Of a DNA stretch of 64,000 bases, positions 17,101-25,548 are shown in pieces. Below the pieces are notes generated by a model. The model worked only from the letters and a program-made list of their open reading frames with translations, was not told where the DNA came from and searched no databases. The position numbers and the translations under genes are program-made. The number at the start of each line of letters is the position of its first letter. Position 1 is the stretch's first letter. Source of the DNA: [Flexibacter] sp. ATCC 35103 (GTDB taxonomy: Bacteria > Bacteroidota > Bacteroidia > Flavobacteriales > Flavobacteriaceae); NCBI RefSeq assembly GCF_001975985.1, contig NZ_MTQF01000001.1, positions 580,943-644,942 of the forward strand, given 5' to 3'.

Positions 17101-18333
17101 AATATAATGTCGAATGCTTTTAAATATACGCCTGTAAATGGAAAAATAAATCTTAAGTTTTATATTAACAAGACTTCAAAAAAACTAAATATAACGATCA
17201 CAAATACCGGAAAAGGAATTCCAAAAGAAGAATTAAACTCGTTGTTTACTCCATTTTTCTTAGCCGATACAAATACGAAGGAAACCGATAACAACATGTT
17301 CAGAACCGGAATTGGCCTGGCTTATGTAAAAAAACTAGTTGATGTTTTAAAGGGCGAAATACAGGTTACAAGTACGCTAAATAAAGAAACAACCTTTACG
17401 ATATTATTGCCTTGCAGCAAAGATGCTTTTAGTCAAAAAGAATTAGATACTACAATAAGTCCTATTTTAATATCAAATCATTTAAAAAACATTCTTGAAG
17501 ATAACCCAATTAATCTGGAACACATTCCAAATAAAGTTTTATCTCTGCAAGAGCTTGCTGATAATCGAAAAATAATATTGATTGTTGAGGACGAAAAAGA
17601 CATTCATATACTCCTTGACCAGTTACTGAGCGAAAAGTATAAACTTATTGTAGCCTATAATGGTCTGGAAGCAATGCAAATCATAAAAGACGTATTACCG
17701 GACATCATTATTAGCGATGTAATGATGCCTTTTATGGATGGCGTTGAACTTTGCAAGAAAATCAAAACCAATCTTAGAACCTGCCATATTCCCTTTATTA
17801 TGCTAACGGCAAAAAATTCTGTGATACATAGAATTGAAGGTATAGAAAGCGGTGCTAATTCATACATTCCAAAACCTTTTTACCCGGATCATCTCCTGAT
17901 ACGAATACAAAAGCTATTAGAAGAAAAAGAATTGATTGCAAAGTATTTTAAACAAGATACACTTACCGAAAATCTACCGAATCTTACTATAAATAACGAG
18001 GAAAAAGATTTTATAAAAAAAGTAATTGAACTGATTCGCCAAAATATCGACAATGAAAACCTCCAAAGTTTATTTATCGAAAAAGAATTAGGAATCAGCA
18101 ACTCTCAATTGTATCGAAAAACGAAGCAACTTTTTGGTTTTACACCTGGCGATTTAATTCGTACTATTCGCTTAAAATATGCTGCCGAATTGTTAAGAAA
18201 AAATAAAGTAACAGTTTCAGAAGTATGTTATCAATCCGGCTTTAATAACCGATCTTATTTTTATCGTGAGTTTAAAAAACTATACGCTTTAACCCCAAAA
18301 AATTATCAGCTTAAATACAAATCAAAGAGCTGA
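14146..18333 (+). CDS. Hybrid two-component system sensor/regulator (HTCS)
   Basis: 1395 residues starting at TTG; no ATG is suitably placed. It senses an oligosaccharide in the periplasm and activates the adjacent utilisation locus. Order: lipoprotein-like signal (LLLLGCKN), two-bladed-propeller Reg_prop repeats to about 700 (repeated WIGT motifs), Y_Y_Y domain at 720-800, transmembrane helix at 820-842, HisKA with phospho-accepting H874 (DIAHEFQTPL), HATPase with N box NIMSNAFKYTP and GIGLAYVKKL, receiver with D1191 (IIISDVMMPFMDG), and a C-terminal AraC-type HTH. All catalytic residues are present. Two GTGTACAC sites lie between it and susC. Confidence 0.96.
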   Translation: MKTKILLLSFVILLLLGCKNKEKSLPDYSLVNKSPQKIHSNPFLEFDVNATAEYSSEQLDNANGLSNSSVNTIFQDSENLLWIGTWDGLNRYDGSDFKIFRPELNNKNSLTNQVIAKIAEDDENQIWIVTIHGINRYNKKTNTFKQYYFGRENTPPLSESEFNIALNSSKKVFCAVKDWGIGYFDGNKFQLLNSNKIPSKAVVKMEFTQTGDLLVLFENNELYALNFENDKKEKNKISSVKLISGKIKSFEIISNQKLFVVSITENAHLYSSENYQIEISLKENVEKIIGKFPEGIVALNKTGYFIIDSKANIINNNWLKHLNHHKTTTLIAGNENIIWTGTDGDGIFKISQHQKTFNLISKTQVPELNGAIVRSFLEAKDNSFWIGTKGKGLFRFSPKFYLSREKLLEYKNFNESNSIVNNAVYSLCEGQSNLIFIGTDGNGITVFDLEKSEIISWATIIGSENCDVFKSVYSIYQDKNGFIWIGTNGYGMIKCKINRSGEKLKITEFKKYLTTNKTNTLSSNNVFTIIPKNENQLWIGTRLGGLNLFDKKTESFSTYKNIENDPESLSNNDILCLKTDAKNRLWVGTSFGLNLLKNIHKDGRAVFKKYTTVDGLSNNTIHGIISDQKNNLWLSTNFGLSKFNLSESKFTNYTKNDGLQNNEFADGAFYKNLKSEFIFMGGIKGFNYFLPQKIKESTIIPDLFIDEISGQNQPIPYYQGLVIRPDSNTYPSIVLNHNQNFFDIKLSALTYINTEKCQYAYQLMNFDKSWNTINNRRIISFTNVPKGNYSLWIKWSNSDGVWSKPVHAIDICVKPVFWQSNLAFIIYSLLFLSFALFVLSYYKKRQSLTQNILFRQREKELHENRLTFFTDIAHEFQTPLTLIVGPIQKLSEATNLNEKNQKFIQMIQRNSSRLLFLTQQLLEFRKAEYDYLEVTVKKFDLVNLIEQIAELFDEWALDKNIEYNLNIPPSLPGWFDKDKIEKIVFNIMSNAFKYTPVNGKINLKFYINKTSKKLNITITNTGKGIPKEELNSLFTPFFLADTNTKETDNNMFRTGIGLAYVKKLVDVLKGEIQVTSTLNKETTFTILLPCSKDAFSQKELDTTISPILISNHLKNILEDNPINLEHIPNKVLSLQELADNRKIILIVEDEKDIHILLDQLLSEKYKLIVAYNGLEAMQIIKDVLPDIIISDVMMPFMDGVELCKKIKTNLRTCHIPFIMLTAKNSVIHRIEGIESGANSYIPKPFYPDHLLIRIQKLLEEKELIAKYFKQDTLTENLPNLTINNEEKDFIKKVIELIRQNIDNENLQSLFIEKELGISNSQLYRKTKQLFGFTPGDLIRTIRLKYAAELLRKNKVTVSEVCYQSGFNNRSYFYREFKKLYALTPKNYQLKYKSKS

Positions 18334-18372
18334 TAAATCACTAAACACCTGAATAACAATACCAAAAACAGC

Positions 18373-18402
18373 AGTGTACACTTTTGAAGAAATAGTGTAC
18401 AC
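18373..18402. promoter_or_regulatory. Paired GTGTACAC palindromes, candidate HTCS operator
   Basis: AGTGTACAC occurs at 18373-18381 and again at 18394-18402, exactly 21 bp apart, two helical turns. Each core is a perfect palindrome. AraC-type regulators such as HTCS proteins bind direct repeats about 21 bp apart. The sites lie between the HTCS gene and susC, 123 bases before the susC start. Confidence 0.65.
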
Positions 18403-18433
18403 ACTTTCTTATACCTGCAAGTTAATTTTATAA

Positions 18434-18459
18434 ACGATAATTAATTCAAACGTTATCGT
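18434..18459. promoter_or_regulatory. Inverted repeat ACGATAA-N12-TTATCGT upstream of susC
   Basis: Seven-bp arms at 18434-18440 and 18453-18459, 65 bases before the susC ATG. It may be a second operator or an RNA stem in the susC leader. Confidence 0.45.
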
Positions 18460-18524
18460 AAAACCACAAAACAGAATTAACCTTAAAAAACTACACTAAC
18501 TAGTAATTCAATTAACACTTCTTT

Positions 18525-21500
18525 ATGATGATGAAAAAATTTATATTCAAATTATTCCTATTCGGAACAATTATGCTGGGCAGCTTTATGCATGCTCAAA
18601 CTGTTAAAGGAACAGTCACTGATCTCGACGGTTTGATGCCACAAGTAAATGTAAACGAAAAAGGAACTTCAAATTACGCCATAACAGATTTTGACGGTAA
18701 TTATACCATTAAAACTGCAAGCACAAATGCTATATTGATTTTCAGTTATATAGGATATCAAACTCAGGAAGTACCTGTAGCAGGTAAAAAAGAACTAAAC
18801 GTTACGCTAACAACAGATACCAATACCTTAAACGAAGTTGTAATTGTAGGATATACAAGCGAAAAAAAATCTGCCATTACAAGCGCTGTTACCACAGTAG
18901 ATATGGGCGAATTATCTAAAACAAAAGTTGCAGATGTGGGTCAGGCATTACAAGGTCAGGTTGCCGGTGTATCTGTTAGTTCCAGTTCAGGACAACCTGG
19001 CGATGGTATGGAAATTCGAATTAGAGGTGTAGGAACTTTAGGAAATAATGAGGTTCTTTATGTAGTTGACGGTGTTGCTACTCGTGATATCAATTTTTTA
19101 AACCAGTCAGATGTTAAGTCTATGACGGTTTTAAAAGATGCTGCTGCAACTGCTATTTATGGCTCACGTGCTGCTGGTGGCGTTATCCTTATCACAACCA
19201 AAAATGGATCAAAAGGAAAAACAAGTATTAATGCCGAATATTATACGGGAGTAAATTATGCAACAAACCTTCCTAAGGTTTTAAATAGCCATCAATATTT
19301 AAGTGTTTTAGATAAAGCATGGCATAATAGTACTGGGAATGCTTCTAGTGCAATAAGTCCATATCAAAAAGCAAAAAATGATGGATCTGTAAACGGAATT
19401 CCATTGGCGAATACGGATTGGCTGGATCAATTATTTACAACTGGACAAACAACAAATTTTCAACTTTCGGCCAGTGGCGGAAATGAAACTACTCAATATT
19501 TAATTTCCGGTGGTTATTTTGCCCAAAAAGGAATTATTGTTGGAGACAATAACAAATACGAGCGTATTAATTTTAGAACCAATGTCAATTCTACCCTTTC
19601 TGAACGTTTAAAAGTTGGAACAAATATCCAGATTACAAATAGCACAAAAGATAAATTATCATCAAGCGGTGATGAAATGGGTGTAATTCGTTTTGCCATG
19701 TTTCGACCTTCAATTTTTGGAGTTTATAAAGACATAAACGATCCTACTTATTCGGCAGCAAATCCCTATACAGATTTACCTTTTTATTTAAGTAAAGATG
19801 GCACAAACGGATGGAGTCATGATTATGACACAGCTATGAACCCAATTGCAATTGCCAACCTTATAGATAACAAACAGACTGCTTTTAGGGTTTTTGGAAA
19901 TCTATACGCTGAATATGCTCTTTTAAGCGACAAATCATTAAAATTCAGAAGTAGTTTTGGAGCTGACATCATTTTTACCCATGACAAAAAATTCAGTCAG
20001 AATTTTGGTGATGATGATGGCGGAGATTCACTATATCCGGGACAAGGAAGAATAAACAGACCTTCGACGCTTACGGATGATATGGCGCAGGAAATGACTT
20101 TTACTTTTAGCAATACTTTGAATTATGTAAAAACACTTAACGAAAAACATAGTATTAATGCATTATTAGGGACTGAAAATATTATGAATAATCGTGATAA
20201 TGTAGGAGGTTCAAGAAATAATTATGATAATACTACAGATGCTTTTCGTTATTTGGATTACGGAGGATTAAATGTAAATAACAATGCAAGCGGTACTAAC
20301 TCTAGTTGGTCATTAGTTTCTTTCTTCGCTTCTGGTACATATGGGTATGACAACAAATATTATGCTTCAGGAACTATTAGAGCCGATGGTTCTTCTCGTT
20401 TTGGCCCAAGTAATAAATGGGGTTATTTTCCATCCGTTTCAGGAGGATGGGTTATATCTAAAGAGAAATTCATGGAAAAAGCAGATTGGATTACCAACTT
20501 AAAATTAAGAGCGAGCTGGGGACAATCCGGTAATCAGGAAATACCAAATAACACTTATCAAACACTGGTTTCTCAGGCAAATGATAATGTCAAAATTATC
20601 CGTTATGGAAATCCCGATATAAAATGGGAAACCACAACTCAAACAGATTTTGGTTTAGATTTAAGTATCTTAAAAAATAAATTATCTATAACCACTGATT
20701 ATTTTGATAAAACAACCAAAGATATTCTATTAACCGTGGGCTTGCCCGCTGTGACTGTAGGAGTTATTGAATCTACCTATGTAAATGCGGGAGTAGTTAG
20801 TAATAAAGGATTTGAATTTGGAGCTAATTTCCAAAATAATGACAACGCTTTTAAATACAGCTTAAGCGGAAATTTCACGACACTAACCAATAGAGTTGAA
20901 GCTTTACAACAATATATCAAGAATATTGAAGACCTGAAAATGGGTACAAGAACCGTTGTTGGACAACCAATAAACTCTTATTACGGGTATGTATTTGATG
21001 GAATTTACCAAAACTCAGCAGAAATAAATTCCCAATTATACAGCAATACAAATGGTGTGGTTCCTGGAGATATGAAGTTTAAGGACTTAAATGGTGACGG
21101 TCAGATAAATGCTGACGATAAAACTTTTATAGGAAACCCTATTCCAAAATTTACTTATGGTTTTGCATTAAATGCCAGTTATAAAAACTTTGACATTTCT
21201 GCACTTTTTCAAGGTGTAGAAGGTATTGATCGCTATAATAATTCAAGACAAGTTACAACTTACAGCACAAAGTTACCACTTAACTCCAGTGCTGAGATAC
21301 TAAATGCCTGGGACGGAGAAGGAAGTACTAATACAATACCAAGAGTAACTTTTAATTCGAATGGAGGCGGGCAAATGTCCAGTGCTTTTATAGAAGATGC
21401 TTCTTATTTGAGACTAAAAAATATTGAGATTGGATATACTTTCAATCCGGAAATAATGGGAACTGCCAATCTTCGCATTTACATGTCAGGACAAAACATC

Positions 21501-21611
21501 TTTACGGTTACAAAATATACCGGTTTTGATCCGGAATCTACTTCTTTGATTGACATGGGAACTTACCCGCAATCGAAATCATTTATTCTTGGGCTGAAAT
21601 TAAATTTATAA
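18525..21611 (+). CDS. SusC-family TonB-dependent outer-membrane transporter
   Basis: 1028 residues, usual SusC length. It imports oligosaccharides across the outer membrane using TonB energy, in a complex with the SusD lipoprotein downstream. Order: signal peptide (to about MHAQ), carboxypeptidase-D-regulatory-like domain (VKGTVTDLDG to about residue 95), plug domain with NEVVIVGYTSEKKS, GMEIRIRGVGTLG and VLKDAAATAIYGSRAAGGVILITTK, then the 22-strand barrel ending LGLKLNL. Starts with ATGATGATG; any of the three could be used. SusC and SusD are 10 bases apart, so they are co-transcribed. Confidence 0.97.
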   Translation: MMMKKFIFKLFLFGTIMLGSFMHAQTVKGTVTDLDGLMPQVNVNEKGTSNYAITDFDGNYTIKTASTNAILIFSYIGYQTQEVPVAGKKELNVTLTTDTNTLNEVVIVGYTSEKKSAITSAVTTVDMGELSKTKVADVGQALQGQVAGVSVSSSSGQPGDGMEIRIRGVGTLGNNEVLYVVDGVATRDINFLNQSDVKSMTVLKDAAATAIYGSRAAGGVILITTKNGSKGKTSINAEYYTGVNYATNLPKVLNSHQYLSVLDKAWHNSTGNASSAISPYQKAKNDGSVNGIPLANTDWLDQLFTTGQTTNFQLSASGGNETTQYLISGGYFAQKGIIVGDNNKYERINFRTNVNSTLSERLKVGTNIQITNSTKDKLSSSGDEMGVIRFAMFRPSIFGVYKDINDPTYSAANPYTDLPFYLSKDGTNGWSHDYDTAMNPIAIANLIDNKQTAFRVFGNLYAEYALLSDKSLKFRSSFGADIIFTHDKKFSQNFGDDDGGDSLYPGQGRINRPSTLTDDMAQEMTFTFSNTLNYVKTLNEKHSINALLGTENIMNNRDNVGGSRNNYDNTTDAFRYLDYGGLNVNNNASGTNSSWSLVSFFASGTYGYDNKYYASGTIRADGSSRFGPSNKWGYFPSVSGGWVISKEKFMEKADWITNLKLRASWGQSGNQEIPNNTYQTLVSQANDNVKIIRYGNPDIKWETTTQTDFGLDLSILKNKLSITTDYFDKTTKDILLTVGLPAVTVGVIESTYVNAGVVSNKGFEFGANFQNNDNAFKYSLSGNFTTLTNRVEALQQYIKNIEDLKMGTRTVVGQPINSYYGYVFDGIYQNSAEINSQLYSNTNGVVPGDMKFKDLNGDGQINADDKTFIGNPIPKFTYGFALNASYKNFDISALFQGVEGIDRYNNSRQVTTYSTKLPLNSSAEILNAWDGEGSTNTIPRVTFNSNGGGQMSSAFIEDASYLRLKNIEIGYTFNPEIMGTANLRIYMSGQNIFTVTKYTGFDPESTSLIDMGTYPQSKSFILGLKLNL

Positions 21612-21621
21612 AAAAATAATC

Positions 21622-23106
21622 ATGAAATATTTAAAAATAGCAACACTGTTTCTTGGATTTGCAGCCTTAACGAGTTGTGATGACGAATTAACGATAGATC
21701 CTGTGGGATTACAAACGGATGAACAAATCAATACAACTCCTACTGTTAGAGCCGTAGAAAATTCCGTAAGTTCCTCTTATTTAATGTTATCCAATACATT
21801 GAACATAATGGGAAATTGGGATTGGATCAACGGACTTGTAACCAATAATGATATTATCCTGCAAGACGTAGCATCTGATGATATGCAAAAAACCTGGATT
21901 TCTAACTCTGACCAGCCCTGGATGGATGAATTGGATAATTTTACTTATACTTCTAGTAATGGCGGATTAAACGGAGCGTGGAAATACAATTATGAAGGGA
22001 TAAAAAGAGTAAATATTGCGCTTGATTTTCTCCTAAATCCAAACATTGAAACCATTACAGGAATAAGTACAGAGAGAAAAAACCAATTATTAGGAGAAGC
22101 TTATTTTTTACGTTCTTTTTACTATTTCACCTTAGTGAATGATTTTGGAGATGTTCCTTTAATTCTGGAAACTGTAAAAACATATCAGGAAGCATTTGAT
22201 AAAGCTGTTAGGGCTCCCAAAGCAGAAATATGGAAACAAATTGATACCGATTTGGCATTGGCAAAAGCATTATTACCTAACGAAAAGTATATTACAGACA
22301 GTGAAAAATGGAGAGTAACAAAAGGAGCTGTGATAACCTTACAGGCAAAATCAGCATTGTACAACCAGAAATGGACAGAAGTAATTGCAACTGTAAATGA
22401 ACTGCAAGGACTTGGATTTTATTCTTTGAATGCTAACTACTTTGACAACTTTAGTACCGAAACAGAATTTAAAGATAATGAAGTTATTTTTTCTTTTGAC
22501 CATCAAAGCTATGTAATTCCAGCAAGAGGAAACGGATATTGCGCATTATTAAATTGGGGATTTTTTGCCCCAACAACCAATTTCTTAAATTCATTTGAAC
22601 CTAATGACCCCAGAAAAGCATACACAGTAAATGCAGATCAAAAATGGGTAAACAAAATACTAGGAACAATAAACGGAGATAATAGAGGAAATGATCAGTC
22701 ACCTAGTAATAAAGTCTTCTTTCGTATGGCTGATGTGTTGCTTTGGAAAGCCGAAGCGCTGAATGAAACCGGAGACTATTCCGGAGCAATAGCAATAATC
22801 AATCAAATAAGAACAAGAGCGAGAACGACCATTACGGTATCAGGCACAATTCCTCCTGCAGGAACTTTGCCAAACCGACCATCATCATCAGATAAAAACA
22901 CGATAAAAGACTGGCTAATATCTGAAAGAAGAGCCGAATTAGGTTTTGAAAACCAAAGAATGATGGATTTAAAAAGATGGGGAATCGTAAAAGAGGTTAT
23001 GAAAGCAAATGGAAAAAATTTCCAGGATAAGAATATGCTGTATCCAATCCCGCAATCAGAAATCGATAAAACAGCAGGTAAACTAACACAGAATCCAGGA
23101 TATTAA
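21622..23106 (+). CDS. SusD/RagB-family glycan-binding lipoprotein
   Basis: 494 residues. The lipobox is FAALTSC, so it is tethered to the cell surface and forms the lid over SusC. Helical TPR-like segments carry the family's typical stretches: LLGEAYFLRSFYYFTLVNDFGDVPLI, the KGAVITLQAKSALY region, VLLWKAEALNE, and C-terminal ISERRAELGFENQRMMDLKRWG with MLYPIPQSEI. The glycan bound is not known. No SusE/SusF-type accessory lipoprotein follows, unlike starch loci. Confidence 0.96.
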   Translation: MKYLKIATLFLGFAALTSCDDELTIDPVGLQTDEQINTTPTVRAVENSVSSSYLMLSNTLNIMGNWDWINGLVTNNDIILQDVASDDMQKTWISNSDQPWMDELDNFTYTSSNGGLNGAWKYNYEGIKRVNIALDFLLNPNIETITGISTERKNQLLGEAYFLRSFYYFTLVNDFGDVPLILETVKTYQEAFDKAVRAPKAEIWKQIDTDLALAKALLPNEKYITDSEKWRVTKGAVITLQAKSALYNQKWTEVIATVNELQGLGFYSLNANYFDNFSTETEFKDNEVIFSFDHQSYVIPARGNGYCALLNWGFFAPTTNFLNSFEPNDPRKAYTVNADQKWVNKILGTINGDNRGNDQSPSNKVFFRMADVLLWKAEALNETGDYSGAIAIINQIRTRARTTITVSGTIPPAGTLPNRPSSSDKNTIKDWLISERRAELGFENQRMMDLKRWGIVKEVMKANGKNFQDKNMLYPIPQSEIDKTAGKLTQNPGY

Positions 23107-23186
23107 TTTAAATAAAAGTTAACTTCTGTTCTTACAAAAGAAAATTGTGTTACCTTTTTATTTACAACAACTTAGCACTAAAAAAA

Positions 23187-24245
23187 ATGAAAGATATAGC
23201 AAAACGTTTTACAGATAACCCCTTATTATCACCTAAAGATATTCCTGCAAGCACAGAAGGATTAGAAATTACCTGTTTATTGAATCCGGGTGTATTTCAA
23301 TATCAAAATAAAACCTGGTTAGTGGTACGTGTAGCCGAAAGACCAAAGCAAAAAGACGGTATCATTTCTTTTCCTATATTAACAGAAACTGGTGCTATCA
23401 AAATCATTGAAATCCAAAAAGAAGATCCAGAATTAATAGCTACAGACGCAAGAGTAATTAATTATAAAGGTGTTGATTACTTAACGACACTTTCTCACTT
23501 GCGCCTATTGTGCAGCGAAGACGGACATAATTTTTATGAACCTGAAAATTACCCTTCTTTAGTGGGTGAAGGTATGCTGGAAACTTTTGGAATAGAAGAT
23601 TGTCGTGTTGCTTTAGTCGAAGGAACGTATTATTTGACCTTTTCTTCTGTATCAGATAATGGTGTTGGTGTTGGTTTACGCACAACCACCAATTGGAAAG
23701 ACTTTACAAAACACGGCATGATATTACCGGCGCATAATAAGGATTGTGCCATTTTTGAAGAAAAAATAAACGGATTATTTTATGCTTTACATCGCCCAAG
23801 CAGCGTAGATATAGGTGGAAATTATATCTGGTTGGCTTCGTCTCCTGATGGTATTCATTGGGGAAATCACCATTGTATTATTAAAACAAGAAAAGGACTT
23901 TGGGACAGTAAAAGGGTTGGTGCCGGAGCTGCTCCTATAAAAACAGATAAAGGCTGGTTAGAAATTTATCATGGAGCCAATGAAAATCATCAATATTGTT
24001 TAGGTGCTTTTTTAATGGATTTAAAAGATCCGTCGAAAGTAATTGCAAGAACGGAGCAGCCTATAATGGTTCCTACTACAGAATATGAATTAAGCGGATT
24101 TTTTGGAAACGTAGTATTCACCAACGGTCATGTTGTAGAACCAGACGGAGATACACTTACCATTTATTACGGAGCTTCGGATGAATTTGTTTGTGGTGCT
24201 CAATTTTCTATTAAAGAAATCCTTTTACTTCTAAAAACCAGCTAA
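23187..24245 (+). CDS. GH130-family mannoside phosphorylase or mannosidase
   Basis: 352 residues from the ATG at 23187; a longer in-frame start adds an implausible 14-residue leader. The five-bladed propeller of GH130 is recognisable: LLNPGVFQ, VRVAERP, TDARVI, FGIEDCRVALVEGTYYLTFS, KDCAIFEEKINGLFYALHRP, and GAGAAPIKTDKGWLEIYHG. GH130 enzymes phosphorolyse or hydrolyse beta-1,4- or beta-1,2-mannosidic bonds. The RVAERP and HRP stretches remind me of the beta-1,2-mannoside-active members, but this is recollection only. No signal peptide, so it acts in the cytoplasm. Its stop overlaps the start of the MFS transporter (TAATG), coupling import and cleavage. Confidence 0.88.
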   Translation: MKDIAKRFTDNPLLSPKDIPASTEGLEITCLLNPGVFQYQNKTWLVVRVAERPKQKDGIISFPILTETGAIKIIEIQKEDPELIATDARVINYKGVDYLTTLSHLRLLCSEDGHNFYEPENYPSLVGEGMLETFGIEDCRVALVEGTYYLTFSSVSDNGVGVGLRTTTNWKDFTKHGMILPAHNKDCAIFEEKINGLFYALHRPSSVDIGGNYIWLASSPDGIHWGNHHCIIKTRKGLWDSKRVGAGAAPIKTDKGWLEIYHGANENHQYCLGAFLMDLKDPSKVIARTEQPIMVPTTEYELSGFFGNVVFTNGHVVEPDGDTLTIYYGASDEFVCGAQFSIKEILLLLKTS

Positions 24246-25531
24246 TGTTTAAAAAACTTATATCAGAAATTGACCATTTTAAAAGCCAAACCCATAATTT
24301 TCGTATCCTAATTTTCACCAATCTGGTTTATGCACTGGTATTACCTGTAATCGATATTTTTGTTGCCGCCTATATTATGAGGAATTCAAATGATACCTCA
24401 AAAGTTGTTATTTATCAACTCGCCATTTATACCGGGATTCCACTTACGTTTTTATTAAATGGTTTCTTATTGAAGCACTTTAATATTCGAAAACTATATT
24501 CAATAGGGATGATGCTTAGTGGTGTTTCCATGATTATCATGATGTCATTAAAAACATTAGATCTCACCGGTATTGGCATAGCAGGAATCACAATGGGACT
24601 TTCGTTTGGTTTGTATTGGTCTAATCGTGATTATCTGGCTTTAGCAATTACAAACGATGAAAATCGTAATTATTACTATGGTTTAGAAACTTTTATTTAC
24701 ACCATTATTGCCATTGCAATACCAGCAACAATTGGTTGGTTTATTCAGTCTAAAACGGGCGAAGACCAAAAACATCAGGCCTATGTTATAATCACCGGAA
24801 TTGTTTTTCTGATTACGATCATGGCCTCAATAGTTTGTTATAGAGGGAAATTTGAAAATCCGATGCAAAAAAAGTACATCTTTTTTAAGTTTCATCCTTT
24901 ATGGTATAAATTACTATCTCTGGCAACTTTTAAAGGTTTAGCACAAGGTTTTCTGGTGACGGCTCCTGCAATGCTTATTTTTAAAATTCTGGGAGAAGAA
25001 GGCGCATTAGGACAAGCCCAATCTATTGGAGCCATTTTGGCTGCCATTATTATTTATTTTATTGGCCGTTTTTCTAAACCGTCAGATCGAATCAAGACCT
25101 TTTCAGTGGGATTAATTCTATTTGCTTTAGGGGCTTGCATCAACGGAATATTGTTTGACAAAACAGGAGTTATCATCTTTTTATTGCTTTTACTTATCGC
25201 AAAACCTCTAATGGATTTAGCCTACTTCCCTATTCAGCTTAAAGTAATTGATATTGTATCTCGTATCGAAAAAAGAGGTGAGTTTACTTATATCCTGAAT
25301 CACGAAGCTGGTTTATACATTGGAAGACTTCTAGGTGCAGGAACCTTTTTAACTTTATATTATGCCGTTTCTGAAGATTTTGCCCTAAGATATGCCATCG
25401 GAATTATTGCTTTGCTACAATTATGTTCCATTTTTATTAGCAAAAAAATTATCAAACAAGGAATCGAGCTTTCACCGGAAGAAAAGACAGAGCCAAAAGT
25501 TTTGGATGAGGTGGCAGTAAAATTACTTTAA
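24245..25531 (+). CDS. MFS-type sugar transporter
   Basis: 428 residues with about twelve hydrophobic helices, no signal peptide. It probably carries the oligosaccharide released in the periplasm across the inner membrane. Helices are interrupted by a charged central loop (RGKFENPMQKKYIFFKFHP). A TonB-linked SusCD pair on the outside, this permease on the inside and the cytosolic GH130 enzyme form a plausible import chain. The gene overlaps GH130 by one base and is followed after 17 bases by the next gene. Which sugar it carries is not visible. Confidence 0.88.
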   Translation: MFKKLISEIDHFKSQTHNFRILIFTNLVYALVLPVIDIFVAAYIMRNSNDTSKVVIYQLAIYTGIPLTFLLNGFLLKHFNIRKLYSIGMMLSGVSMIIMMSLKTLDLTGIGIAGITMGLSFGLYWSNRDYLALAITNDENRNYYYGLETFIYTIIAIAIPATIGWFIQSKTGEDQKHQAYVIITGIVFLITIMASIVCYRGKFENPMQKKYIFFKFHPLWYKLLSLATFKGLAQGFLVTAPAMLIFKILGEEGALGQAQSIGAILAAIIIYFIGRFSKPSDRIKTFSVGLILFALGACINGILFDKTGVIIFLLLLLIAKPLMDLAYFPIQLKVIDIVSRIEKRGEFTYILNHEAGLYIGRLLGAGTFLTLYYAVSEDFALRYAIGIIALLQLCSIFISKKIIKQGIELSPEEKTEPKVLDEVAVKLL

Positions 25532-25548
25532 AACAAAAAATCAATAAA

